DNA of 64,000 nucleotides from Panicum virgatum (Eukaryota > Streptophyta > Magnoliopsida > Poales > Poaceae): contig NC_053153.1 of the NCBI RefSeq assembly GCF_016808335.1, positions 27,762,090-27,826,089 on the forward strand. The letters run 5' to 3'. This document shows, in pieces, positions 10,539 to 23,300 of the stretch. Within the stretch, counting starts at the first letter, position 1, and each line of letters starts with the position of its first letter. A program made the translations under genes and the position numbers. The notes beneath the pieces were generated by a model. The model searched no databases and was not told the origin of the DNA. It worked only from the letters and a program-made list of their open reading frames with translations.

Positions 10539-13500
10539 ATGGTGAACACCAGGAGCACCGGTTCAGGTTCTGGCCAGCAGCAGGGTCAGAACAACCAGGG
10601 TACTGGGATCCCGATGCCTCCACCCTTGACTCCGGAGCAGTACTTCCAGCTCCAGATGCAGATGATGGCTACCCTGAACAACACCGTTCAGGCTCTCCAG
10701 CACGCTCACACTCAGCCTCCGCCTCCTCCACCGCCGCAGCCTCGCGACAGGCGTGCTGAGTTCCTGAGGGGTCACCCGCCGACGTTCTCTCACACGTCCG
10801 ACCCTCTTCAGGCTGACGACTGGCTCCGTGCAGTGGAGCGTCAGCTGGACATCGCCCAGTGCGATGATCGTGAGCGAGTTCTGTACGCAGCAGGACAGCT
10901 GCGAGGGGCAGCTTTGGACTGGTGGGAGTCCCACCCAGTTCACGACCGCGAGGCTCTCACCTGGCTCCAGTTCAGGGAGCGTTTCCGCAGCCACAACGTC
11001 CCCGCGGGCGTTATGAAGATGAAGCAGAAGGAGTTCCTTGCACTGAAGCAGGTAATCTTAAGTATAATCATTCAGCGGTTCCTTTTGAGCTAATGCCCCT
11101 AGTTCTATCCTTATGAATCTTGAGTTAATCTTCCGATATCCATCTGTCTTTGTGAATTCAGGGGACTATGTCGGTCACGGAGTATCGTGATCGTTTTCTT
11201 CAGCTGGCACGCTACGCCCCTGCCGAGGTTGCGGATGACCGCAAGAAGCAGGAGCACTTCATGGAGGGTCTTGAGGACTACCTCCAGTACGCGCTGCTCA
11301 ACCTCCGCTTCGACGACTTCAACCATCTGGTTGACAGCGCGCTCAACACTGAGCGTAAGCACCTGGAGATGGAGGACAAGAAGAGGAAGGTTGTCCCCGT
11401 TGCTTCCGGCAGCAACACTCGTCCACGACTCCAGCAGCCCCAGCAGTACCAGCCTCAGTACCGGCCTCCTCAGCAGTACCAGCAGAGGCCACCGCAGCAG
11501 TACCCGCCTCGACAGCAGCAGGCAGGTCAGGGCCCGAGGTTACCGGCACCTCCGGCTCGTGCTCCACCAGCTCCACCAGCACCGCAGGCTCCACGTCCGG
11601 CAGCTCCTACCGGACAGCAGGCTCAGGGACCTCCTCGCACCTGCTTTCACTGCGGCCAGCCGGGGCACTACGCCAACGCTTGCCCCCGGAAGGCGCAGGC
11701 GGGACAGCAGGGGCGCCCAGCTCAGCCCAGGGCGCCAGCACAGGGCAGGGTGAACCACGTGACGGCCGAGTCAGCGGCCGAGGCTTCCAACGTGGTTATT
11801 GGTACGTTCATGGTTAATTCATATCCAGCTACAGTGCTTTTTGATACTGGTGCTACGCATTCCTTCATTACTCAGTCTTTTGTCGAGCATCATGGTATTC
11901 ATACTAGCACATTAAAGAGGTGCCTGTTAGTATCTTCACCGGGAGGACAGTTGAGGTCTCACACTTACTGCCCGAGAGTCAGTATTTCTTTGAGGGGAGT
12001 AGAGTTCTGTACTGATCTGATGGTGCTAGACACCAAGGGTATTGATGTCATTCTGGGAATGGAGACTCTGGCCAAATGGGGAGTTCGTATAGATTGTGCT
12101 CAGAGGACAGTCTTGTTATCAGCTTCCAGTGGCCAAGAGGTTGTTATCAGTGCAGTAGAGCCTTCTGGATTTCTTCATCAGATGGAGGCTAGACCCACGG
12201 ACGGTATTCGCGTGGTGTCTGAATTCCCGGATGTCTTTCCGGATGATCTGCCAGGTATGCCGCCTGAACGCGCCATTGAGTTTTGTATTGATCTCTTGCC
12301 TGGCACAGCTCCTATTGCAAAGCGGCCCTACCGTATGGCACCTATAGAGCATGAAGAGGTCAAGAAAACTATTGATGAGTTGCTAGCCAAGGGCTATATC
12401 CGTCGCAGCTTCTCTCCTTGGGCTTTTCCATTGTTGCTGGTAGATAAGAAGGATGGCTCGAAGAGGATGTGTGTGGATTATCGGGAGCTGAATGCAGTCA
12501 CTATCAAGAACAAGCATCCACTGCCCCGTATTGATGATCTCTTCGATTTGCTTCGAGGTGCTCGTATATTCTCGAAGATTGATCTTCGTTCGGGATATTT
12601 TCAGCTGAGGATCCGTCCTGGGGATATTCCGAAGACGGCATTCACCTGCAAGTACGGGCTATATGAGTATACAGTCATGTCCTTCGGCTTGACTAATGCC
12701 CCGGCTTTCTTCATGCATCTGATGAACATGGTCTTCATGGATTATCTGGATGTCTTCGTGGTGATTTTCATTGATGATATTCTGATCTTTTCCAAGACGG
12801 AAGAAGAGCATGAGGAGCATTTGAGACTCGTATTGCAGAGATTGAGAGAGCATCAGCTGTATGCCAAGTTCAGCAAGTGCGAGTTCTGGATTGACGAGGT
12901 GCCATTCCTCGGTCATGTTATCTCTCAGGGAGGCATTGCTGTTGATCCGAGCAAGGTGAAGGATGTGCTCGAGTGGGAGACACCGCAGACAGTAAAGGAA
13001 GTCAGATCTTTCTTGGGCTTAGCTGGATATTATCGGAGGTTCATTGAGAATTTCTCCAAGATCGCGAAGCCTTTGACTTCTTTGCTGGAGAAGAATGTGG
13101 CTTTCATATGGACTGATGAGCGTCAGATGGCCTTTGATGAGCTGAAGAAAAGGTTGACTACGGCGCCAGTCCTGACTCTGCCAGACCAGACGAAGAGGTT
13201 CACGGTATATTGTGATGCTTCGAAGGATGGTCTTGGGTGTGTTCTGATGCAGGAGGGCAGAGTGATAGCTTATGCTTCACGGCAGCTACGCCGGCATGAG
13301 CTGAATTATCCTACTCATGATCTTGAGTTAGCCGCAGTTGTGCATGCTCTGAAGATTTGGAGGCATTACTTGTATGGGCAGCGGTGTGATATCTACACTG
13401 ATCACAAGAGCCTCAAGTATATTTTCACGCAGAATGAGCTGAACATGCGGCAGAGAAGATGGCTAGAGTTGGTCAAGGACTATGATCTGGAGATTCACTA

Positions 13501-15106
13501 TCATCCGGGCAAGGCCAATGTTGTAGCAGATGCTCTGAGCAGAAGAAGTTATGTCAACATGGCCGTGGCTTTCCAGATGCCTCCAGAGTTATGCGAGGAG
13601 TTCGAGCAGTTGAGTCTGGGTTTCTTGCATCATACCTCTAGTGCAGCTTTTGAGGCAGTACCGACTCTAGAGTCAGAGATCAGGCAGCATCAGAAAGATG
13701 ATGAGAAGCTGCAGGAGATTCGTGAGTTGCTCAAGAAGGGCAAGGCCCCACATTTCAGAGAAGATGATCAGGGTACCTTGTGGTACAAGAACCGGATCTG
13801 TGTTCCAGATGTGAAGGATCTTCGGAAGTTGATTCTGAGTGAGGCCCATGATACAGCTTATTCTATTCATCCGGGCAGCACTAAGATGTATTATGATCTG
13901 AAGGAACGTTTCTGGTGGTATGGGATGAAGCGTTCAGTGGCAGAGTACGTGGCTATTTGTGACACCTGTCAGCGTGTCAAGGCTGAGCATCAGAGGCCAG
14001 CAGGTCTATTGCAGCCTTTGAAGATTCCAGAGTGGAAATGGGAAGAAATCACTATGGACTTCATTGTTGGATTGCCTCGTACTCAGAAAGGGTACAACTC
14101 CATTTGGGTAGTAGTGGATCGTCTGACGAAGGTTGCTCACTTCATTCCAGTGAACACTACTTACTCCGGTGCTAGACTAGCAGAGTTGTACATCTCTCGG
14201 ATTGTCTGCTTGCATGGTGTGCCCAAGAAGATTATATCTGATAGAGGGTCTCAGTTCACTTCTCGGTTCTGGGAGCAGCTCCATGACTCGTTGGATACGA
14301 AGCTGCGTTTCAGTACAGCTTATCACCCTCAGACAGATGGGCAGACAGAGAGAACCAACCAAGTGTTGGAGGATATGCTGAGAGCTTGTGCTATTCAGTA
14401 TGGTACTAGTTGGGATAAGTGCCTGTCATTTGCTGAGTTTTCATATAACAACAGCTATCAGGCCAGTCTGAAGAAGTCACCATTTGAGGCATTGTATGGC
14501 AGAAAGTGCAGGACTCCTCTCTATTGGGATCAGATCGGTGAGAAGCAGCTCTTTGGTCCTGAGATCATAGATGATGCAGAGCAGATGGTTCAGGCTGTGC
14601 GAGAAAATCTGAGGATTGCACAGAGCAGACAGAAGAGCTATGCAGATGGCAAACGGAGAGACCTGACTTTCAGTGTCGGTGATTATGTGTATCTGAAGGT
14701 GTCTCCGATGAGGGGAATCCGCAGATTTAATGTCAAAGGGAAGTTAGCACCTCGGTATGTGGGGCCATTCAAGGTGCTAGAACGGAAAGGCGAAGTTGCT
14801 TATCGCCTGGAGTTACCTCTCAGCCTCTCAGGAGTTCATGATGTCTTCCATATATCTCAGCTGAAGAGATGTCTGCGAGTACCCGAGGAGCAGGCACCCC
14901 TGGATGGAGTCGATGTCCAGGAGGATCTGACTTATACCGAGCATCCGGTGAAGATTCTGGAGACATCAGAGAGGGTTACTCGGAACAAGCGCATCAAGAT
15001 GTGCAGAGTTCAGTGGAGTCATCACAGTGAAGCTGAGGCTACATGGGAGCGAGAAGATGAGTTGAAGAAGACCTATCCAGATCTCTTTGCTAGCCAGCCC
15101 AGCTAA
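10539..15106 (+). CDS. Gag-pol polyprotein of the Tekay-type element (two exons)
   Basis: Exon 1 is 10539-11051 (171 codons) and exon 2 is 11162-15106. Splicing gives 1485 residues in one frame. In order: gag core; a Pro/Gln-rich linker; CCHC knuckle [14 protein letters not shown] (11642-11683); protease with DTGA (about 11843); reverse transcriptase with FIDDIL (about 12767); RNase H with CDAS (about 13211); integrase HHCC (about 13850-13975); integrase DDE residues in MDF, SDRG and TERTN (about 14053, 14237 and 14346); and a chromodomain (about 14945-15100), which in chromoviruses guides integration to modified chromatin. The start ATG is chosen because gag homology begins directly after it. 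Unspliced, exon 1 stops after 184 codons. Confidence 0.93.
11052..11161 (+). other. Intron within gag of the Tekay-type element
   Basis: This 110-bp insert begins GTAATC after CAG and ends TTCAG before GGG. It contains in-frame stops and its length is not a multiple of three. Conserved gag coding resumes exactly at its end, so the GT-AG boundaries fit a true spliceosomal intron. Retention would give a short gag N-terminal protein of 184 residues. Confidence 0.85.
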
Positions 15107-15127
15107 ATCTCGGGACGAGATTTCTTT

Positions 15128-15141
15128 AAGGGGGTAGGGTC
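15128..15141 (+). other. Polypurine tract of the Tekay-type element
   Basis: AAGGGGGTAGGGTC lies immediately before the 3' LTR start. Confidence 0.85.
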
Positions 15142-18100
15142 TGTAACACCCTAATTTTAAATTTCAGTATTTATTAATAAATTAATTGGCTTTAGTTAAA
15201 TTTTCTAAGGTTTATTGTGTTTAGTTGGCATTTAATCTAATTTTTGTTCCTTAATTAATTAAAATTTATCATAGGTTTAAATTTTTGTTGCATTCATGCT
15301 GGTGCATAATTTTATTTGAGTGTGGTTTGAATTCAAATTCAAATTTGAATTCAAATTTTGTTTGAATTAGACTTAGAAAAGAAATAGAAATTAGAAAGGA
15401 AAACCCAAACCCTCAAACCCAGCCCAGCAAACACCAGCCCGGCCCACTTACCTTTTCCCCTTTTTCCCCTCCCTGGCCCAGTGCACCGGCCGGCCCAGAC
15501 TTCCTCTCCCACCCGTGCGCGGCCCAGCTCTCCACTCGGCCCAGCCGAGCCCCGCAACGGCCCGCGCGCCCCTCCCGCTCGGCCCGATCCGCCTCGCGCT
15601 CCCGCGTCGCCCGCTGCCTCCGCTGACAGCCCGGCCCCGCCCGTCAGGACCTCCTCCCTCCTTCCCTTCCCGGCTCCAGGCAACCGTGCCCGAAACGGCC
15701 GGCGAGATCGCCGGGATCCTAATCCCGCGGCGCCCCGCCGCAATCCCCGCCCGGCCTCCTTTAAACACCCAGGCCGCACCCCCCCCCTCCACCCTATCCT
15801 CCCTAGAGCGCCGCCTTCCCCCTCGCTCCGCACCACTCCGCCGCGCTGAGTCCCCTGCGCCGCCGCGTTCTCGCTGCTCCGCCGCGCCCCAGCCCCAGCG
15901 GAGCCGCGCAAAACCTTCGCCCCTCGTCCAGGAAGTTCTCCAAGCCTTCTGCCCGACCCCGGACCCTCGCCAGCGCCGGAATCGCGTACGACGTCGCCGC
16001 CACCGGTAATCACCTCCGCCCCTCAATTCCTCGCCGCCGTTGGCGTTCCTACCCGCCTGACCCCTCCGCTGGCTTCACAGCACGCGCGCACGACGACCCG
16101 CGGGACCAAGGCGACCGGAACTGCACTCCTACGCCCGCGCCACGACCCCCGCACTCATCCCGCCGCCGAGCTTCGCCGGCGACCTCCTTCCGCGTCACGA
16201 CCCGCCGCCTCCAAGCTCGGTGAGCCTCTCCAGCTACTCACCATGCTTTTGCGCCAGTTATTTTAGCCGTATAGCATCCCCAGTGGCCGCACGAGCTTGC
16301 GCCGGCGAGGTCTCGCCGCGCCGAGCCGCTCCCACCGTCGCGCGGCCACGTCTGGTCCCCATCTCACCTCGCAGACCTCACCAGTGGCCTACGCGTGCCG
16401 CATAGGTGCTTCTAGGCCCCGGACCCGCTCGAATCCGTCCCGGGAAGGCCGAGACCGGTCTTCTCCGGCGCAGCGCCGCCGCGGGAGCAGAGCTCCGGCG
16501 ACCCAGCGCCGCCGCCCGCGCCCCTTCGCCCGTGGCCGCCAGATCTAGAATCAGCGGCCCAGATTAGAACGTGATCAGATCCAATCTACTCCGCCAGATC
16601 CGAATCCTACGGCCCAAAATCAAAGATACCGGTTCGGCCGGTATCTTTTGCTAAAGAGCCCTCAGTCTTCTGGGGAATTAACCCGCAGCCCTCCGCCTTT
16701 GAGAAATAATTGCAGTTAAGCCCAAATTTTTACTCGGACCCCCCTGACCTTTTTAGTTTTAGCACCCGCAGTCCAGTTAAGGTTGTTTTGCGCGTTAGCC
16801 CCTGGATCTTTTCAGTATTTATGTTTAGGCCCTCGGTTTTAGCAGAAAAGCCCCTGAAACTCCAGTTTTCTTACAAATAAGCCCCTAGAACTTGTTTTAG
16901 GCCTAGTTTATGCGTTTTAGCTCCGTTTTTAGCGTTCTTTATATCCACGCGATCGTTGTAACGCGTAGAATAGTTCTAGAGTAGTTTTGTGCACTGTTTT
17001 TATGTATTGTTGTACTGTTTCTTAGTAGTTTTTGTTAATGTTTGCTTGTATGCTTATTATTGTGCTTTGTTTTGGCCATGTGTTCGTGAGTAGACGTTGA
17101 TCCTTCTGAGGAGCCCCAGTACCAGTACCCGGAGCAGCCGTCTTCCGAGCACTTTGAGCAGCAGCCAGAGCAGTACGAGGAAGGCAAGTATAACATGAAC
17201 AACCTATCATCTTTAAATACAATTTCATACTGCATTTTAATACTGTATACCTTTAAGGATTTCCTAGCCAGTTTATATCCTTTAAATATACCTTTGGGTT
17301 GCATTTTGGTTAGTTGTGCTAGGTTGCTGCGCTATAACACACTCTGGTCCTTTTTAATTAATTTGATTAATGGTATACTTGAACTTAATTCTGAGAGTGG
17401 CACTCTGTGTGGCTTGAGTGGCTCACTTCTCGTTAAAATTGGCTTTTGTTAGAAACATGGTTTAGGGGGCCAGCACGGTGCTTACTGCCTGGTTGGCCAC
17501 TCTCCATAAGGACCGGTTCATAGAGCGACAACCTGGGACAACAGCGCTACCACAAGGCTAGAATGGGATAGACTTGGCGTAATAACTAGATCTTTTTGGT
17601 TTGGAGTAACTTACCTGCGGGGCAAGAGTAGTAAGCTTCAATGGTCCCTGCTCCTCCGGCTTGGTCTGTGCTTGGATTGCGCTCCTGTGCTTGTACCCCC
17701 GGAGGTGGGCCCCATCGTCGCCGACCTATCTCTCGCGATTACGCCTTACCAACGAGATTCTTTTTAAAGGCCTCGTAGTGAGTCGCTGGCCATCTCACCT
17801 AAGGAAGTGTGATGAACAACTGGCGTAGCTCACGACTTGTGGGTAAAGATGTGCAACCTCTGCAGAGTGTAAAACTGGTATACTAGCCGTGCTCACGGTT
17901 ATGAGCGGCCCAGATCCTCCTTTTGATTAGTGAAGTTATCTCCTTCCGACGAGGGAGGTGCTTCTCGGGGTTTACCTTGGTGGCTTGGTTTTGGTTTGGT
18001 TCTCAGTAGTAGTATAATTAATTCTGATTAATTACTATGTAACTGGGTCAATGGTAATTCATCAACTAGTAGTAAATAGCTTTAATAAAATTTGGCCAAC

Positions 18101-18546
18101 ACTTAAAAGCTAATGCAGTTGAGTCAGCCAGCCTAGAGCCTCATAGTTTGTGTTATACTTGTTGAGTACAAGTTGTGTACTCACTCTTGCCTCTTCTCTA
18201 CTTTTTCCTCTTGGCTACGCTACTGCTGCTCAGTTCCTGCCGACTCGAGGGAGTTCGTCCAGCGCTACCAGGACTACGAGGACTTCTAGGTGCTTCGTCT
18301 CCCAGTCGACGTCCCTGTGGCGCCCTGCTTCGGCTTCAGAGAGCTTTATCGTATATTGTACTTCGCTTCCGCTGTATCAGACATTTTGTCATTATTGTAA
18401 TAAATAACATTCGTATTTCGATTTATTATGTCTTATTCGTGATATGTGCTATGATATACTGTTCATTCTGTTGTATGTACGTGTGACTTGATCCTGGCAC
18501 GTATATGATTGCTCGGTTTATGTTCTTTTATAAACCGGGTGTTACA
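15142..18546 (+). repeat. 3' LTR of the Tekay-type element, 3405 bp
   Basis: Nearly identical to the 5' LTR (see that entry for the three differences). It contains the same hairpin (16622-16648) and the same exon-like pair. It ends TGTTACA, and the target duplication follows at once. Confidence 0.95.
17094..18289 (+). other. Coding-like exon pair inside the 3' LTR
   Basis: Second copy of the pair described for 8515-9710: segment A 17094-17183, a GC-AG intron-like interval, and segment B 18234-18289 ending in TAG. Confidence 0.45.
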
Positions 18547-18551
18547 TCAGT
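18547..18551. repeat. Target-site duplication TCAGT, right copy
   Basis: Exact repeat of 6559-6563, directly after the 3' LTR. Confidence 0.95.
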
Positions 18552-20138
18552 GGCATAGCATCTGACATCTTGGGCACCGCATAGATTCTTTAGCGTCTCA
18601 AAACTTGGTTGGCTAGAATTAGGCATTCTGCCAAACCTAAGCATAGATACGGAATACTCCATAGTGTCATCCTAATGGTAAGGAGTAGCACGCTCAAGAA
18701 TCTCGCGGGTCTCACATGGCGGGATGCAGTGGTTGGAGTAAACCAATAGCACAGACTTTGAATGGATAGGGGTTCTCCCAAGGGTGGTATTTGCTGAGGT
18801 GTATATAACTTCTTGTCTTCATCTAGATATATATATATCCGGTCTCCATAAAATTCATTTAGTTCTAATACCTTGGACTGGATATAGTGATCTCCAAAAG
18901 AGTATCATCTCTCGAGAAGTCAATCGGTTTCTTGAATTCTTGAGAGATGAGCAGCCACACAATTTTCTACTCCTTCCTTATCTCTGATTTCCAGATCGGA
19001 TTCTTGTAGGAGCAGAATCAAACGGATGAGTCGTGGCTTGTTTTCCTTCTTGATTACAGGTGCTTTAGTGTAGCATGATCCGTTGATGCTATCATCTTAG
19101 CACCAGCCAAGTAGGAGTTGAACTTAAGGCAAATACCAATGCCAGAAGTTCCTTCTCCATTGTGGCATACTGAGCTCCAGTCAATGTCTTATTTGCATAA
19201 GATTTGGCATAATGCTGATTATCCTTGCATTGATCCGGCACTGCTCCGACAGCGTAGTCGTTTGCATCGCACGTGGTCTTGAAAGGAAATTTCCAATCGG
19301 GATGGTGCATGATGGGTGAAGAAACGAGTGCCTCATGACACTCAATGTCCGAGGACAAGCTTTTCTCTGACCATAAAGAGACACTTCTCCCAATTAAGGT
19401 CAAAATGTGTTTCTTGGCAATTCTTGTGAACTTTGTCTGAATTCTCAAGGTAATCTTTGCCAAGGATTGAGAAATCATCCATGAAACCCTTCATGATGCT
19501 CTCGATTTGGTCAGAGAAAGTCACCATCTTACACCTCTGAAGTAAGGCAGATGCATTGCAAAGACCAACGACACTCACCGGTAGGCGAATGTCCCGTAGG
19601 GACAGGTGAAGGTAGTCTTACTTGGTCAAACGAATTTGGTGATGTCCAGAATATCCGTCAAGGTATTGGAAGAATGAGTGTTTAGCCAGCCGTTCAAGCA
19701 TCTCGTCAAAGAAGGGGAGAGGATAGTGGTTATTTCGGATAGTCTTGTTGACTATCGATACACATCCTTGATGAATTTCCTCTGGGATATGAGCGCTCTA
19801 CTCTCAGAGGTGATTGCTTCCTTCTTTGGGACCACTTGAACTAGGCTGACCAAAATACTGTCTTACACGGGGTTGATGACGCCCGCGTGTAGTAGTTTCA
19901 ACACCTCGTGGTTCACTACCTTCTTCATCACATTGTTCAGCCATCACTGGTGCTCTCAGGATGACTTATGGTCCGGTTCCATAAAAATGTGATGGGAGCA
20001 TAAGTCGGGGCTGATTCCCTTTCTAGTCCTGGAGAGAATACCTGATGACGGACCGGTACTTCTCTAGGACTACAACGAGCAACCAAGTCTCACTCTCTGT
20101 CAGCTTGTCGCTGATGAAGACTGGCATGCTACTATTGA
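18547..20138 (-). pseudogene. Athila-like pol: reverse transcriptase, RNase H, start of integrase; decayed
   Basis: This continues the minus-strand element cut at 6563. Reading leftwards from 20138 there are RT N-terminal remnants (20023-20205, VFISDKLTESET), RT/RNase H fragments at 19092-19578 (CDANDYAVGAV, KTLTGAQ, TMEKELLALVFAL), then an RNase H to integrase linker near 18900-19010. The linker is similar to 460-650 on the other strand. Stops and frame changes are frequent. The gag, 5' LTR and RT start are not present to the right of 20138, where the Reina-type element begins. Confidence 0.8.
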
Positions 20139-20373
20139 TGTTGGGGTGGCCCCGTGAGGCCAACTGAGATTGATTCTCAGCCTGCTCTATTCCAATCCAG
20201 AGCATGGGTTTATAACTTACAATTGTCTCACAATATGGAAATTAAGTGACATAAAAGGGAAATCAAATATTATGGCCCATTAGCCACTTGATCGCCGCCC
20301 CCTGTGCTGATAGGTGATCCACGCCGGGGCTGGCACCTGCGCTTGGACTGGGGCCGGCTCCTGGCCCCTAACA
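20139..20373 (-). repeat. 3' LTR of the Reina-type element, truncated
   Basis: These 235 bp match 25012-25247 directly. In element orientation it starts TGTTAGGGGCC at 20373 but breaks off at 20139, lacking about 160 bp of the 3' end present in the other LTR. The junction lies directly against Athila-like RT. Confidence 0.85.
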
Positions 20374-23300
20374 TCTCTCAGCTCCTCGGGAAATAGCTCG
20401 TCCTCGAGCTGAAAGTCGGGGTAGCGCTCGGCGAAGGACTCCCGGGGCTCCCAGGTGGCATCATCCGTAGAGAGACCCTGGCACTCCACGAGAACCTCCC
20501 AAGCGCCCTGCTGGAAGTGAGCCCGTCACACCCGGACGAGAGTCAGGACCACCCTACCATCGTGGATTATTGCAAGGGCAGCGTGGCCGTCGGAGGGTCG
20601 CCATGGAAGGGCTTCAACAGCCCGACATGGAAGACGTCATGGAGGCGCGAGCCCTCAGGAAGTCGCAAGCGATATGCCACCTGCCCAATGCGCTCGGCCA
20701 CCTGAAATGGCCATGCATGGCGAGAACCCAGCTTGCCCTTGGGCCGGTGCTCCAACGAGTGGCTCGGCCTATGGAGGAGGCGAAGCCAGACCCAATCTCC
20801 GACCGCAAACTCCAACTTGTGGTGGTGCTCGTCGTAGTAGTGCTTAGCGTGCTGCTGAGCCTGGAGAAGATGCTCACGGACGTCGGTGAGGAAGGTGTCG
20901 CGGTCACGGAGGAGCATCTCAACCGTCTCCGTCTGGGCCGTACCGGCGGTATGTGGAAGCAGCGTCGGCGGGGGCCGACCGTAAACCACCTCGAAGGGAG
21001 TGGCACAGAAAGCCATATGGAAGGAGGTGTTGTAGCAGTACTTCGCCCAAGCCAGCCAGTCGACCCAGGCGCATGGGCGATCTCGCGTAGCACACCTCAG
21101 GTACATGGCCAGCACCGTGTTGATGACCTCAAACTGCCCATCTGTCTGGGGGTGGAAGACGGTGCTGAAGCGAAGCAGTACGCCGGCCATCTTGATCAAA
21201 TCGTGCCACATGTGGTTGGTGAAGACCGGGTCGCGATCGCTGACGATGGACATCGGGAAGCCGTGGAGCTGAACGATGCCGTCGAAGATGGCGCGAGCGA
21301 CCGACGACGCCGCGTACGGGTGGCTGAGTGCGATGAAGTGAGCGTACTTGGAGAAGCGATCGACCACCGCAAGGATGACCGACTTCCCGTGGACCTTAGG
21401 TAGGCCCTCAATGAAGTCCGTGGAGATGTCCGCCCACACCTATGAGGGAACCTCAAGGGGCTGAAGCAGCCCCGCCGGTCGCTGAGTCAGCATCTTGTTG
21501 CACTGGCATGTCGGGCATGCGCGGACATAGTCCTGCACCAGCTTTCTATCACGAGGGATGGAGAAGTCGGCGTGAAGACATTGCAGAGTCTTCTGGACAC
21601 CCTCGTGGCCCACTGAATAAACCACGGAGAGCACCTGCTGGCGGAGGTCGTGCTGGGCGGGCACGAAGATGCTCTTGCCGTGGAGAAGGAGCCTAGCGTC
21701 CGTGTGCCAGGGCGTGTCGAGGCCCCCCTCCAGGAGCTGGGCGGCCTCCTCATCGATGAACGTGGCCGCACGGATGTCGTCGAGGAGGTCGAAGGACGGC
21801 CCGGAGATGGCGTGGAGCTCCGCAGCATCATCGGAGGTGGACTCGCTATCGTGGTGGGAGAGGGCATTCGTCGCGGCGTTGATTTGGCCCTAGCGATACT
21901 CCACGGCGAAGTCGAAGCCGAACAGCTTACTGAGCCACTAGTGCTGCGGGATCGTGGATAGCTGCTGATCGTGGACAGGCTGTAGTGGTCGGTGCGGACC
22001 AGGAAGCGGCGTCCCCAGAGGTAGGGCCGCCAATGCAGCACAGCCTGTACCAGGCCAATGCGCTCCCTCTCATAGGCCACTAGCTTGACGTGACGGGCGG
22101 CGAACGGTCGGCTGAAGAAGGCCAGGGGTCCGGACCCCTGGTGGAGCACCGCGCCAAAATCGGTGCCGGAGGCGTCGCAGTCCACCACAAACTGCCGCTC
22201 GAAGTCCGGCATCTGCAAGACCAGCCCAGTCAAAAGTGCCTTCTTCATCGCCGTGAAGGCCTCCGCCGCTTCTGCGGTCCAGGAGAAGGCCTCCTTGTGC
22301 AAGAGGTGAATCAGGGAGGCGGCGATCGCCCCGAAGTCCTGGATGAACTTTCGATAGTAGCCCATGAGGCCCCGATCCGAGTGCGGCTCTGGCCAGGATG
22401 CGACCGCCTCCACCTTGGCGGTGTCCATCGTGACTCCCTCAGTTGAGATGACATGACCGAGGTAGGCGATTGAACGGGAGCCGAAGGAGCACTTGGAGCG
22501 CTTGAGGTGGAGGTCGTGGGAGCGTAGCATGTCGAAGACGAGGTGGACGTGCTGCAGGTGCTCAAACCACGAAGAGCTGTATATCAGAATATCATCAAAG
22601 AAAATGAGCACAAACCGCCGGAGGAACGACTGCAGGACGTCGTTCATAAGGGCCTGGAACGTGGCTGGTGCATTGGAGAAACCGAATGACATGACGAGGA
22701 ACTCGAAGTGGCCGTGGTGGGTGCGGAACGCGGTCTTCTCCACATCAGCCAAGTGCATACGCACTTGGTGATAGCCTGAGCGCAGGTCGAGCTTGGTGAA
22801 GTATATGGAGCCGTGCAACTCGTCGAGAAGCTCGTCGACCACCAGGATCGGGAACTTGACCTTGGAGGTCTTGTCGTTGAGTGCATGGTAGTCGAGGCAG
22901 AAGCTCCAGGTGTTGTTGGCCTTCTTGACCAGTGGCACGGGCGTCGAGAACGGGGAGGTGCTTGGTCGTATGATGCCCTAAGGCAGCATCGTGGCACACT
23001 AACGCTCAAGCTCGTCCTTCTGCAACTGCGGGTAGCGGTACGGCCGGACCACGACTGGCGTCGTGCCCGGCAGTAGGTGGATCCTGTGGTCATAGGGGCA
23101 GGACGGAGGGAGGCAGCGCGGCTCGGCGAAGACGTTGTCGTACTGCTGGAGGAGAACATCGAGGAGTGGGCACTCGGGGTCGGCCACGAGCACGTGCAGG
23201 CGCGGCTCGGAGATGTCGACGCGGGGTGATCCGATCCTGCACCAGAAGATGCAGCGTCCATGCTACCAAAACGCCATGCAGAGGTCCTCGAAGTCCCACA

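Larger units (their letters stand above)
6564..18546 (+). mobile_element. Tekay-type chromodomain Ty3 retrotransposon, complete and young
   Basis: This is a full-length 11,983-bp element: LTR, tRNA-Met primer site, gag-pol, polypurine tract and LTR, all flanked by TCAGT. It is inserted in the sense opposite to the Athila-like pol it interrupts. A C-terminal chromodomain and very long LTRs place it in the Tekay/Del lineage of chromoviruses. The coding region is open once one intron is removed. The LTRs differ by only two substitutions and one base in a C run by eye, so insertion is recent and the element may still be active. Nothing obvious is missing for autonomous transposition. Confidence 0.95.

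Noticed and set aside
20570..21403. 277-codon + strand ORF in the Reina-type element
   Set aside because: It is the antisense shadow of the integrase core encoded on the minus strand.
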